A stretch of 64,000 nucleotides of DNA from JBBQYA01 sp031412335 (GTDB lineage: Bacteria > Bacteroidota > Bacteroidia > Sphingobacteriales > Sphingobacteriaceae): the NCBI GenBank assembly GCA_031412335.1, contig JANOCT010000013.1, forward strand, positions 1-64,000, in the 5' to 3' direction. The notes beneath the pieces were generated by a model. That model had not been told where the DNA came from, made no database searches, and worked only from the letters and a program-made list of their open reading frames with translations. Made by a program: the position numbers and the translations under genes. How positions within the stretch are numbered: position 1 is the first letter of the stretch; the number at the start of each line of letters is the position of its first letter. Shown here one piece after another: positions 1 through 8,695 of this stretch.

Positions 1-372
1 AGGGCGCAAAACAAAAACTTTGCGAACCTTGCGTTTATATTTTTAACCACAAAGTACGCCATGGTTTCGCAAAGGGCGCAAAGCAAAAAGTTAACGAACC
101 TTGCGTTTCCAACTTTGCGAACCTTGCGTTTATATTTTTAAGCACAAAGTACGCTATGGTTTCGCAAAGGGCGCAAAACAAAAACTTTGCGAACCTTGCG
201 TTTATATTTTTAACCACAAAGTACGCCATGGTTTCGCAAAGTTGAAAACGCAAGGTTCGTTAACTTTTTGCTTTGCGCCCTTCGTGAAACCTTAGCGCAC
301 TTTGCGGTTAAAAAATATTAAACGCAAGGTTCGCAAAGTTGAAAACGCAAGGTTCGCAAAGCTTTTAGCGGT
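1..372. repeat. Nested direct/inverted array of TTGCGAACCTTGCGT-type repeats
   Basis: Three direct copies of a unit beginning CTTTGCGAACCTTGCGTTT and ending in TTTCGCAAAG start at about 18, 113 and 185. From about 241 the same words appear reversed (AACGCAAGGTTCGCAAAG), so the block is a partial palindrome. The first spacing (95) exceeds the second (72) by a 23-nt insertion. Short frames crossing it in all directions are artefacts of the repeat. There are no CRISPR-like equal spacers. A second array of the same family lies at 44605-44800. Function unknown; the family looks like a dispersed non-coding repeat. The first 393 bases hold no other gene. Confidence 0.85.
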
Positions 373-393
373 TAAATGCAAAACTTTATGTTT

Positions 394-771
394 TTACAAT
401 CCATTAACTACCCTTCTAACACCATTTTTAAACAAAACGCTATTAAAGTTTATCAATAATCCAAGTTTACAATTGCTAAGTTTAAGGTAGGTAAGTATTT
501 GCGCTAAGTGCAAATCATTCAAAGCCTCCACAGACTTTATTTCAATAATTAATTTATTCCCTACCATCAAATCAATTCGATATCCTACATCTAATTTTAC
601 CTCCTCATAAATTAATGGCAACGCTTTTTGTTTTTCAATTTTTAGCTCTTGTTTTACTAATTCATAATATAAACATTCTAGGTAGGCACTTTCTAATAAA
701 CCTGCGCCTAATGTTTTATGTACGTTTAACCCAGCATCAAAAACTATTTTAGAAAGCTCGTTTTCATTCAT
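394..771 (-). CDS. GxxExxY family protein (PD-(D/E)XK nuclease-like)
   Basis: This 125-residue protein has the GxxExxY signature near its start (LGAGLLESAYLECLYYEL, about residues 21-38). The core VGYRIDLMVGNKLIIEIKS (about 62-80) gives the spaced Asp and Glu-x-Lys of a PD-(D/E)XK nuclease fold, and the tail LFKNGVRRVVN is typical of the family. Length is normal and the frame is intact. Members are common in Bacteroidota and have no proven cellular role; nuclease activity is inferred from the motif only. The gene abuts the repeat array on its 3' side, an association examined as a finding. The ATG at 771 is the natural start; no Shine-Dalgarno sequence is visible, as usual for this phylum. Confidence 0.85.
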   Translation of the reverse strand: MNENELSKIVFDAGLNVHKTLGAGLLESAYLECLYYELVKQELKIEKQKALPLIYEEVKLDVGYRIDLMVGNKLIIEIKSVEALNDLHLAQILTYLKLSNCKLGLLINFNSVLFKNGVRRVVNGL

Positions 772-949
772 TTTTTTTATGTATTAATAAATCTTTTCGA
801 AAATTATTTATTAGAAATTTTACATTTCTCAAAAGTAGTTGAAAACCTCAATTTATAATGCTGAGAGATGCATTTCCAAGTTTGGGGAATTAGTTACAGG
901 TCATTGGCAAATAAATTTTTTATTACTTTTTCAATTTTTAATCAAAAAA

Positions 950-974
950 AAATCAGGTTTTGAGAACCTGATTT
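950..974 (-). terminator. Rho-independent terminator
   Basis: A 10-bp perfect stem AAATCAGGTT / AACCTGATTT with a 5-nt loop is followed on the minus strand by a run of T (A run at about 944-952 on the plus strand). It lies just after the stop of the T9SS remnant at 994, so that gene kept its 3' end and terminator. Confidence 0.8.
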
Positions 975-993
975 TTTAATGAATTTTAATCTA

Positions 994-1479
994 CTAATGT
1001 TGAATTAACAATTTTTGAGTTTCCAATTTATTATCAGCTTTTACCTGAATAAAATAAACACCATTTGCAAATTCGGATGTAGATATTATAGTTGTGTTTT
1101 GGTTTAATTTTGATTTAAAAATTTCTTTACCTAACATATCTACCATTTTAAGTTCAGCATTAGTTAAATCTAAATCAGAAATATTAATCGTTAATAACTG
1201 AGAACTTGGATTTGGATATAAGTTAAATCCAATTTTTTCTGATTCATTTACACCAACAAAGCAAGTAGGCAATGTTGCTACGAATGTATTTGTAACGGTA
1301 TTTGTAATTATAGGATCATTAAAATCGAAATAAATTGCTGCTCTGTTTGAAGCAACATCTCCTGAGTTTAAAAAACTATATGGCTTCACCTGAAAAGTGA
1401 TAAAACCTCTGCTAGCTGGCTCATTTGTAAAACTGTTTGAATATGCAGCTAGAATGACCCCAATTGGATATATTACTAC
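994..1479 (-). pseudogene. 3' remnant of a large T9SS-exported protein
   Basis: The frame is open from just inside a stop at 1480-1482 down to TAA at 994. It holds the words TNEPASRGFI and AAIYFDFNDPIITNTVTNTF, which match the conserved region directly before the sorting domain in large Bacteroidota repeat proteins (DUF7619-type; from memory). A T9SS type A sorting domain follows (NLYPNPSSQ, then ELKMVDMLGKEIF and ending KLLIQH). Homology in the same frame continues upstream of the GTG at 1389, so that codon is internal, and there is no signal peptide. The N-terminal bulk of the protein is missing and the visible part cannot be exported. I read it as a truncated gene with an intact tail and terminator. 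Confidence 0.75.
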
Positions 1480-1618
1480 TTATTCTGTTACTATTGCTTG
1501 GTTAGGTTTTAATTATTTTTACCTGAGACCCAAATCAGTAAAAAAACAGCAGAAAAAAGTAAATGATTTAATTGAAAAAATAAAGGAAATGAATTCGCAA
1601 ATGAAAGAAGAGTTATAA
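1454..1618 (+). CDS. Small orphan frame with one membrane segment and a basic coiled tail
   Basis: From ATG at 1454 this frame encodes 54 residues: a hydrophobic stretch (YITTYSVTIAWLGFNYFYL), then a Lys/Glu-rich helix (VKKQQKKVNDLIEKIKEMN). An upstream GTG at 1397 would extend it, but those codons are antisense to the conserved T9SS remnant and are unlikely to be native. I do not recognise the family. It may be the 3' end of a longer plus-strand gene whose front was lost in the same event that truncated its neighbour, or a real small membrane protein, or a chance frame. Confidence 0.3.
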   Translation: MTPIGYITTYSVTIAWLGFNYFYLRPKSVKKQQKKVNDLIEKIKEMNSQMKEEL

Positions 1619-1672
1619 TTTTAATTATTAAAACAATTTTAATCTTATTTAATATTAAAATAATTCTTTATT

Positions 1673-3151
1673 TCAACCTAATAAACTTCCCCAACTTACC
1701 GCTTGGCCTATTATATTTTTTAAATCAGCGATAGCAACTCGCTCTTGTTGCATGCTATCTCGATGGCGGATAGTTACAGTATTATTTTCCAGCGATTCGT
1801 AATCAACCGTAATACAAAAAGGAGTTCCAATTGCATCTTGGCGGCGATATCTCTTACCAATTGAATCTTTTTCATCGTATTGCAACATAAAATCCAATTG
1901 CAATAATTTCATTATTTCTCTGGCTTTATCTGGCAAACCGTCTTTTTTTGTCAAGGGCATAATGGTAGCTTTTATTGGAGCTAAAGCCGGGTGAAAATGC
2001 AAAACAGAACGGCTATCCACTTTATCGTCCGCACTTAAATCTTGCTCTTCGTAAGCGCTTATTAATGTTAATAAAAACATGCGATCTAAACCAATAGAAG
2101 TTTCAATCACAAAAGGAACATAATTTCCAATTGCTTTTCCATTTGAATCTAATTCGGCATCAAAATATTGTAATTTTTTACCACTAAACTCTTGATGTTG
2201 GCTCAAATCAAAATCAGTTCTGGAATGAATACCTTCCACTTCTTTAAAACCAAACGGGAAATCAAATTCAATATCTACCGCAGCATTGGCATAATGCGCC
2301 AATTTAGTATGATCATGAAATCTATATTTTGCTGTATCTGTTCCTAATGCTAAATGCCAATTTAAACGGGCTTGTTTCCAATGTGCGTACCATTCCATTT
2401 CTGTACCAGGCCGAACGAAAAATTGCATTTCCATTTGTTCAAATTCGCGCATACGCATAATGAACTGTCGGGCAATTACCTCATTTCTAAATGCTTTACC
2501 TATTTGCGCTATTCCAAACGGAATTTTCATTCTGCCAGATTTTTGCACATTCAAAAAGTTTACAAAAATACCTTGAGCAGTTTCAGGTCGTAAATATACC
2601 TGATCAGAATCTTCTGCCATGGCTCCCATTTGAGTGCTAAACATCAAATTAAATTGCCGAACATCCGTCCAATTTGCTGTTCCAGAAACTGGGCAATTAA
2701 TTTTATGCTCAATTATTAATTCTTTTAATACAGGTAAATCCTCTGATTTAAGTGCATTGTCCATCGCATTTTGCAGAGCCGCAGCTTTATCCGTTTTTCC
2801 TTCGTTTTCATATTTCGCAATTTTATCTTCCAATAATTGATCTGCCCGATATCTCTTTTTCGAATCCTTATTGTCAATCATCGGATCGCTAAAACCGTCC
2901 ACATGTCCACTTGCTTTCCAAATTTTAGGATGCATAAATATGGCGGAATCTATCCCAACAATATTTTCATTCATCTGCACCATTGCCTTCCACCAATAGG
3001 TTTTGATGTTATTTTTTAATTCAGAACCATATTGCCCATAGTCGTAAACAGCACTAAGACCGTCATAAATTTCACTAGAAGGGAATACAAACCCGTATTC
3101 CTTTGCGTGTGCCACTACATTTTTAAAAATATCTTCGTTTTTGATAGCCAT
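1673..3151 (-). CDS. glyS: Glycine--tRNA ligase (single-chain, alpha2 type)
   Basis: It charges tRNA-Gly in the cytoplasm. The 492-residue protein is the class II single-polypeptide type (GlyQS), not the split GlyQ/GlyS enzyme. The N-terminus carries the family segment GLSAVYDYGQYGSELKNNIK (about 31-50). Class II motif 2 is FRNEVIARQ...MREFEQMEMQFF (about 221-245), motif 3 is ETSIGLDRMF near 350, and the anticodon-binding domain fills the last 110 residues. The frame is complete from ATG at 3151 to TGA at 1673. A TATCTTTG element ends only 4 nt before the ATG, so the mRNA may be nearly leaderless. It stands alone, divergent from the next gene. Confidence 0.97.
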   Translation of the reverse strand: MAIKNEDIFKNVVAHAKEYGFVFPSSEIYDGLSAVYDYGQYGSELKNNIKTYWWKAMVQMNENIVGIDSAIFMHPKIWKASGHVDGFSDPMIDNKDSKKRYRADQLLEDKIAKYENEGKTDKAAALQNAMDNALKSEDLPVLKELIIEHKINCPVSGTANWTDVRQFNLMFSTQMGAMAEDSDQVYLRPETAQGIFVNFLNVQKSGRMKIPFGIAQIGKAFRNEVIARQFIMRMREFEQMEMQFFVRPGTEMEWYAHWKQARLNWHLALGTDTAKYRFHDHTKLAHYANAAVDIEFDFPFGFKEVEGIHSRTDFDLSQHQEFSGKKLQYFDAELDSNGKAIGNYVPFVIETSIGLDRMFLLTLISAYEEQDLSADDKVDSRSVLHFHPALAPIKATIMPLTKKDGLPDKAREIMKLLQLDFMLQYDEKDSIGKRYRRQDAIGTPFCITVDYESLENNTVTIRHRDSMQQERVAIADLKNIIGQAVSWGSLLG

Positions 3152-3512
3152 GCGGCAAAGATAGATTTTCTTTTATATGTGGAAAATACGTAAAACAGAT
3201 AAGATTTTAGGTTTTGCACCTTGCTTTTGAAACTAGGCAAGTATTAGCACAATCAAAAAAAATTAGAAAGGGTTTTACGAAATAACCATACCTTATGTAT
3301 AGCAATATATTTTATGCCTTTATTTTCATCTAGAATTTCTACTACCAAATTTAATAAAAGTAAATTTGGAGTATAGATTCAAACTATTTTATAAAACATC
3401 AATAAGTTATCAACATTTTACCCCGAAATATTGATAAAAACAAAAAATAAAAATTCTTGGTAGTGTCAATTCTAACATGTACTTTAGTTTTCTAATTCTA
3501 AACAAACTAAAA
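3152..3512. other. Gene-free divergent promoter region
   Basis: AT-rich, no coding frame supported. It holds the glyS -7 element (3156-3163), a dyad CCAAATTT-N9-AAATTTGG at 3345-3369 whose two arms each contain a TAAATTTG -7-like box on opposite strands, and a weak plus-strand promoter TTGG-N19-TACTTTAG (3457-3487) 26 nt before the ATG at 3513. I see no RNA gene. Confidence 0.5.
3156..3163 (-). promoter_or_regulatory. -7 element TATCTTTG of glyS
   Basis: It is a perfect match to the Bacteroidota -7 consensus TAnnTTTG on the minus strand, with only a weak -33 (TTTTC) upstream. Its last base lies 4 nt from the glyS ATG, which implies a start of transcription at or next to the codon. Confidence 0.55.
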
Positions 3513-6069
3513 ATGAAAAAACTTTTATTTGGGGGTTACAATACCCCCCCCCCCTGCCTTTCTAATCCTAGTTTTAATGTTCTTGGGAACGCTATCTAAC
3601 TCTCTCTGGGCGCAAAGCCCCGAATTAGGATTTCTAGCCAATGCCGGGCAAATGATGAACACCAACGGAACTGCAAATCCTAACTTGCTTTTTAGTGGAC
3701 AAGTAGGGAATGCAAAGGTTTACATTACTAAAACAAACATGAGTTTAGTGTTCTTTCAATCTGCACCAGACAGCACTAAGAAAGACTCCATTTATAGAAT
3801 GGATATTGCATTTGTAAATTCCAATGCAGCAGTTACAGTTGCTGGACAAAACATGTTCACTTCGTATAACAACTATTTTATAGGCACATTAGAACGTAGG
3901 GACGTAAAGGAATACGGAAAGATTACATTGACCAACCTCTGGCCTAACATATCTTTAGAATTGGAGCCAACAGGAAGTGAGTTTAAATTAAAATACACAT
4001 TAGCTCCCGGTGCAAATCCAAATAATATACAACTGCAATTTACTGGAGCTAGCACATTAACTTACGCAAGTAGCAACTTAAGTTTCACTGCACCTTTTAA
4101 TAATGCTTATACCTTAACCAAATTTAATTGGACTGCACCCTCAGGAATGTCAATAACTCCAGCACCGAGTATCAACAGCAATTATACTTCTTCTACAAAA
4201 ACATTTGGAGTAGTTGCTACTAATTACCCGACTAATATTACCAGTACCATTAACCAAGGCATCCCAACTCCTGTTGGTCCGATTGGAGGTTCTTATGCAA
4301 ACTTAAAATGGGGAACCTATTATGGTGGTACAGCAAAAGATGTAGTAAAAGATATTTATTTGTCGCCAACTAATATTATGTATGTATTGGGGGAAACACA
4401 GAGTTTAAATTTTCCGATTCAAAATCCTTTACCAGACGTTTACGGAGGTGGTAGCGATCTATGGATTGCTAAATTTAAAGCTAACAGGGGTCGTGAATTT
4501 TCCACATATTTAGGTTCACCAGATGGATTTGAAGAAGCAGGAGGGATTGCAGTAAATTCAGTTGGCGAAATTTATGTTTCCGGAACAACATCTTCTATAG
4601 ATTATCCTTTACAACCAGGTTCTTTCACATTTAATGGAACGAATAAATTAACTCCTATCAATATTCCATTTGATCGGGATGGAGTGATAACTAAACTAGC
4701 ACCTGATGGTAAGTTTAAAAGATGGAGTTCTTATTTTTCTACCAGCACGTATGATTTTGCCAGTGATTTAGCCATAGATCAACAAGACAATGTTTACATG
4801 GTTGGAAATATGTATACCGGAGCAGCAGATTTACCCATAAAAACTTTAGCAGGTGGATTTAATCAAGCCTATAATTCTTGTAATTTGCAGGTTGGTGAAG
4901 CTTACATTGCAAAATTCAACAAGTTTGATACGGTAGTTTGGAGTACCTATTACGGAAATTGTTCTTCAGATCAACTACGATCGTGTATTGTTGATAAACA
5001 AAATAACTTACTTGTTTATGGAACTAGCAGCAGTTCAGGTACGGTTGGAACTTGCAATAATACAAGCCCAATGCAAGTTTGCGGAGTAGCTGGAAGCTAT
5101 CAACAACAGCGTTCAGGTGGTACAGATCCGTATATTGCTAAATTTAATTCATCAGGTCAAATTACTTGGGCAACGTTTTATGGAGGTGTTGCCGATGATA
5201 ATGGAAGTTATGCAGCAAGTGGTATGGTTACAGACAGTTTAGGAGATATTTATATTACAGGATCTGCTTCAACAGGTTTTCCATTAACTGCTGCTGGAAC
5301 GAATCAAACCGTAATTGGTGGCTCACAGGATGCTTTCATTGTTCGCTTTGGAAGTACGGGAGTCCGCAAATGGGCAAGTTATTTGGGTGGAAGCTTATCA
5401 GAAGCAGGAAACAGCATTAGCTTATTTAAAAATGGCAATTACTTTGTTGCTGGTACAACCAATAGTACTAATTTTCCATATAAATCAAGTACTGGCTTTT
5501 TTAACGACAACTCTTACAATGGTTTAGGTGATTGTTTTTTGACTCAATATACTGCAAGTAATGTTAGAATAAGTAGTTCTTATTTAGGAGGCACTAAACA
5601 AGATAATAGTCCAATAATTAGTTCTCAAAATTTTGACTTAGTTATGGGTCTAAATACAAAAGATAATCCATTATATGTAAGAAATTTAGCCGGAGCCTAT
5701 AACGATGCAAGTTTTAATGGCGTAGATGATGCCTTTTTAATGAGCTTAAGAATGGATCCTAATAATTGTTTCGACTTTGATCCCTATGCCTGTAGAACAT
5801 CAAATTTATTGACAAATAAAGCAAATAACTTATTTTCTGTTTATCCAAATCCAACAAATGATAATATTACGATAAGTTTAGGAACTGATTTAACTTCTAA
5901 TAAAACATTAATGGTTTATGATTTATTTGGAAAATTAATTTTACAACAACTGATTCCCGCTGAACAAGAATCATTACTAGTAGACCTTTCTAACAATAGT
6001 AAAGGCATTTATTTGATTAAAATTGTTTCGGAAAATTCAAATTATACTGAAAAGGTAATTTTAAATTAA
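3513..6069 (+). CDS. T9SS-exported SBBP-type beta-propeller protein with out-of-frame poly-C tract
   Basis: The main frame (about 846 codons to TAA at 6069) has an N-terminal domain of the DUF7948 kind (LGFLANAGQMM and following), then repeated blades typical of SBBP proteins (for example KWGTYYGGTAKDVVKD, GIAVNSVGEIYVSGTTSS, DLAIDQQDNVYMVGN). It ends in a T9SS type A sorting domain (SVYPNPTNDNITISL, ending KVILN). The only good start, ATG AAA AAA CTT at 3513 after an A-rich leader, is in another frame: an 11-C run at 3544-3554 separates MKKLLFGGYNT from the signal-peptide core AFLILVLMFLG...WAQS. Ten or thirteen Cs would join them. Alternatives are a TTG start at 3529 inside the tract's reading frame (poor signal peptide) or a sequencing error. 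Likely cell-surface or secreted; ligand unknown. Confidence 0.8.
3544..3554 (+). repeat. Homopolymeric C11 tract inside a signal-peptide coding region
   Basis: Eleven consecutive C residues in a region of low GC, eight nt after a G5 run (3531-3535). The number of Cs decides whether the ATG at 3513 is in frame with the exported protein, so the tract has the form of a slipped-strand phase switch. Counted directly from the sequence; on/off behaviour is inference. Confidence 0.75.
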
Positions 6070-6080
6070 TTATAATTTTA

Positions 6081-6108
6081 AAGCTACCCATTTAATTATG
6101 GGTAGCTT
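6081..6108 (+). terminator. Hairpin terminator after the SBBP protein
   Basis: Perfect 10-bp stem AAGCTACCCA / TGGGTAGCTT with an 8-nt loop, followed by a short T-rich tail. It lies 11 nt after the upstream stop and 18 nt before the next start codon, so the two T9SS genes are probably separate units. Confidence 0.7.
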
Positions 6109-6126
6109 TCTTTAAATTTGTATGAT

Positions 6127-7521
6127 ATGAAAAAGATATATGTTGTTTTGTTTTTGCTATGTACTTTAACTTCACAAGCACAAATTACCGTAAGTCCACT
6201 TGGGCTAGGAGTTACTCCAACAACTAAAATTGGTAGAGGAGCAATAAATCGATTATTTACGGATACTATTGACAATGTCTTGTATGCAGTTGGTGGTTTT
6301 AGCTCAATGGGTGGAGTAAATTGTTATGGTGTAGCTAAATGGGATGGTCAAACTTGGGATTCTGTAGGTTCCGGTATTCGCGAAAGTTATGTATGGGATC
6401 AAATCCAAAATGTTAAAGACGTTATCCGATTTCAAAATGATATATACATAGCAGGTGCATTTTATAAATGTGGAGGGAAAGATATTTTTGGTATTGCTCG
6501 ATGGAATGGTACTCAATGGGACTCTGTAGGAACAAGGATGCGCTTTTTTTATGAAGGAAATTATAGTTATCCCTCTGTAGATGATATGGAAGTAATTAAT
6601 AATGAACTATACATTGTAGGAAATTTTACCTCAATCGGTAACGTGAACACAATTGGCGTAGCAAAATGGAATGGTCAAAATTGGATCGATTTAAGCCAAG
6701 GTATAAATGATCCATATCCTTCCAATTCATATTCAAGTTTGATGTATTACAACAACGAATTATATCTAGCGGGAATAGGTTACATTGGATTGTTAAAACG
6801 AGTTGGAAATACATGGGTTAAAGTTGGTCCGGGAGTAAAAGGAGATGCTTGGGTAAACCGATTGGAGGTTTATCAAAACAATTTATATGTGGCAGGATAT
6901 TTTCAAACTCCTGCTGGCAACATTGATAATAGCCTATTGTACACTAACGGTACCTCATATTTTGGAACAGCAGGTGGGGTTTTACCAAGCAACCTATTTG
7001 ATTTGCAAGAACACAGAGGAGAACTTTATGCTTGTGGTCAATTTGACTATGCGGGTTTTCAGCCTGTCGGCAGAATAGCTAAATGGAACGGTACTCAATG
7101 GTATAATACTAATTTAAGCATTCTAGATCCACCAAATAACCCAGCTGGCACATTGAGGGCATTAGAAGTTTATAACGGTAAACTCATTGTTGCAGGTCAA
7201 ATGAGTCAAATTAATTCAACTCAAGTATGGGGTATTGCAAGTATAGATTTCGGCCCTGCTGGTGTTGGAGTTTCTACCATCAACCAAAATGATGCGGTTA
7301 AATTATTTCCCAACCCAGCACAAACTGAGGTACGAATAGAACTGGAAAATAATGCAAAATTGCAAGAAATACGTTTGTTTAATGCATTGGGGCAATTGGT
7401 ACTACAACAAAATGCTACAAATGAAAACACCATAGATGTTTCTAAATTGGCTAAAGGCATGTATGTGGTACATGTACAATCAGTTAAAGGAATTTTGAGG
7501 GAAAAGTTGGTGGTGGAATGA
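6127..7521 (+). CDS. T9SS-exported repeat (propeller-like) protein
   Basis: A 464-residue secreted protein from ATG at 6127 (a TTG three codons earlier is less likely because the ATG gives a standard signal peptide, MKKIYVVLFLLCTLTSQAQ). The body has repeats of about 50 residues built on GVAKWDGQTWDSVGSGI, GIARWNGTQWDSVG, GVAKWNGQNWIDL and GRIAKWNGTQWYN, each preceded by a NELYIVGNF-like strand; this suggests a beta-propeller. The last 80 residues are a T9SS type A sorting domain (LFPNPAQTEVRIEL, EIRLFNALGQLVL, KGMYVVHVQS, ending KLVVE). It follows the SBBP protein on the same strand beyond a hairpin. Ligand or enzymatic role unknown. Confidence 0.85.
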   Translation: MKKIYVVLFLLCTLTSQAQITVSPLGLGVTPTTKIGRGAINRLFTDTIDNVLYAVGGFSSMGGVNCYGVAKWDGQTWDSVGSGIRESYVWDQIQNVKDVIRFQNDIYIAGAFYKCGGKDIFGIARWNGTQWDSVGTRMRFFYEGNYSYPSVDDMEVINNELYIVGNFTSIGNVNTIGVAKWNGQNWIDLSQGINDPYPSNSYSSLMYYNNELYLAGIGYIGLLKRVGNTWVKVGPGVKGDAWVNRLEVYQNNLYVAGYFQTPAGNIDNSLLYTNGTSYFGTAGGVLPSNLFDLQEHRGELYACGQFDYAGFQPVGRIAKWNGTQWYNTNLSILDPPNNPAGTLRALEVYNGKLIVAGQMSQINSTQVWGIASIDFGPAGVGVSTINQNDAVKLFPNPAQTEVRIELENNAKLQEIRLFNALGQLVLQQNATNENTIDVSKLAKGMYVVHVQSVKGILREKLVVE

Positions 7522-7690
7522 GTTATGAGTTATGAATTATTAGGACTTTATATACGCAATAGAATAGTTGAAATTTTTGTTCAACTAGGAATTTTAGTAC
7601 AGATTATAAATCCTTTGATTAAGCTTCGAGATTTTAAAATCAATAAAAAGGTTTTTACAAGCAAGAGGTTGAACTCATAACTTATAACTC
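7520..7690. repeat. Imperfect inverted repeat framing a small gene-free segment
   Basis: GAGTTATGAGTTATG (7520-7534) matches the reverse complement of CATAACTTATAACTC (7676-7690) at 14 of 15 positions. The left arm starts inside the stop codon of the T9SS gene. The 140 nt between the arms holds no supported gene. It may be a small non-autonomous element or a weak bidirectional terminator; no target duplication was identified. Confidence 0.5.
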
Positions 7691-7721
7691 ATAATTTTTA
7701 ACTTTTTTTAAACATCATAAT

Positions 7722-8678
7722 TCAATTCTCCACCATCCAATCGACATATTTTTTTATTCCCTCAGCAATACTGGTTTCAGGTGCGTAATGGAGTAATTGT
7801 TTTGCTTTAGAAATATCAGCAAAAGTCAATTTTACATCGCCTGGTTGTTCTGGTGCAAATATTACCTCAGCTTTTTTACCTACCGCATTAGCAACTTCTT
7901 GCAACAAATCTTTTAATAAAACTGGATTATTATTCCCTAAATTTATGGTTTCATACACGGATGAATTAGCATTTAAATAATTCATTGCTAAAATAATACC
8001 TGTTACCGTATCGTCAACGTAAGTATAATCACGTCCAGTACTTCCATCGCCAAATATGGTAACTGGCTTGTTGTTTTTTAAGGCAGTTATAAATTTATTT
8101 ATCGCCAGATCAGGCCGTTGCCCTGGACCATAAACTGTGAAAAAACGAAGGTTTATAATGGAAAAATGATGGATCGTATGATAGGTATAATTCAATAATT
8201 CAGCAGCAATTTTGCTTACCGCATACGGGGAAATTGGTCGGGATAAATCTGCATCTTCTTTCACTGGAAATGTAGCTGCATTTCCATAAACAGAAGAAGA
8301 AGAAGCGAAAACCAATTTATTTAAATGATATATTCTCATGAATTCAAGAATATTTTTTGTACCTGTTACATTTGCATCAATATAATCTTGAGGATGTTCT
8401 ATGGAAGGTCTCACTCCTGCTTTGCCTGCTAAGTGCAATACAGCGTCAGGCTTAGAATCTGAAACCTGTTGATACCAGTCTGTTTGAGTAATATCTCCTT
8501 CAATAAATGTAAAATTTGAATTTAAGAGCAAAGATTTTAGGTTATTCTCTTTTAAATAACGTGGATAGAAAGGATCGAAATTGTCTATTCCAATAACATT
8601 ATGCCCATCCGAAATTAATTTTTTACACAAGTGCGAGCCGATAAAGCCTGCACAACCCGTTACAAAGAGAGAAGCCAT
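7722..8678 (-). CDS. NAD-dependent sugar-nucleotide epimerase (extended SDR)
   Basis: This 318-residue protein is an extended short-chain dehydrogenase of the UDP-glucuronate/UDP-glucose 4-epimerase group. It has the NAD-binding GCAGFIGS motif (residues 8-15), the catalytic SSSSVYG and YAVSK pair (Tyr-x3-Lys) and the nucleotide-sugar segment RFFTVYGPGQRPD typical of UDP-glucuronate epimerases. FGDGSTGRDYTYVDD follows as in the family. Substrate choice is inferred and could be a related sugar. It lies 17 nt downstream of a glycosyltransferase gene, so a role in surface polysaccharide or glycan building is likely. A TATTTTG box, one base short of consensus, sits just before the ATG. Confidence 0.9.
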   Translation of the reverse strand: MASLFVTGCAGFIGSHLCKKLISDGHNVIGIDNFDPFYPRYLKENNLKSLLLNSNFTFIEGDITQTDWYQQVSDSKPDAVLHLAGKAGVRPSIEHPQDYIDANVTGTKNILEFMRIYHLNKLVFASSSSVYGNAATFPVKEDADLSRPISPYAVSKIAAELLNYTYHTIHHFSIINLRFFTVYGPGQRPDLAINKFITALKNNKPVTIFGDGSTGRDYTYVDDTVTGIILAMNYLNANSSVYETINLGNNNPVLLKDLLQEVANAVGKKAEVIFAPEQPGDVKLTFADISKAKQLLHYAPETSIAEGIKKYVDWMVEN

Positions 8679-8695
8679 GTTGGCAAAATACGAAA

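Noticed and set aside
1..372. CRISPR array
   Set aside because: Units are joined without unique spacers, occur in both orientations and vary in spacing; no cas genes are near.
35..490. Short frames across the repeat array
   Set aside because: They repeat the same words in several frames and directions and have no homology or signals beyond the repeat.
2372..3019. Plus-strand frames inside glyS
   Set aside because: Antisense shadows of a conserved essential gene, low coding character.
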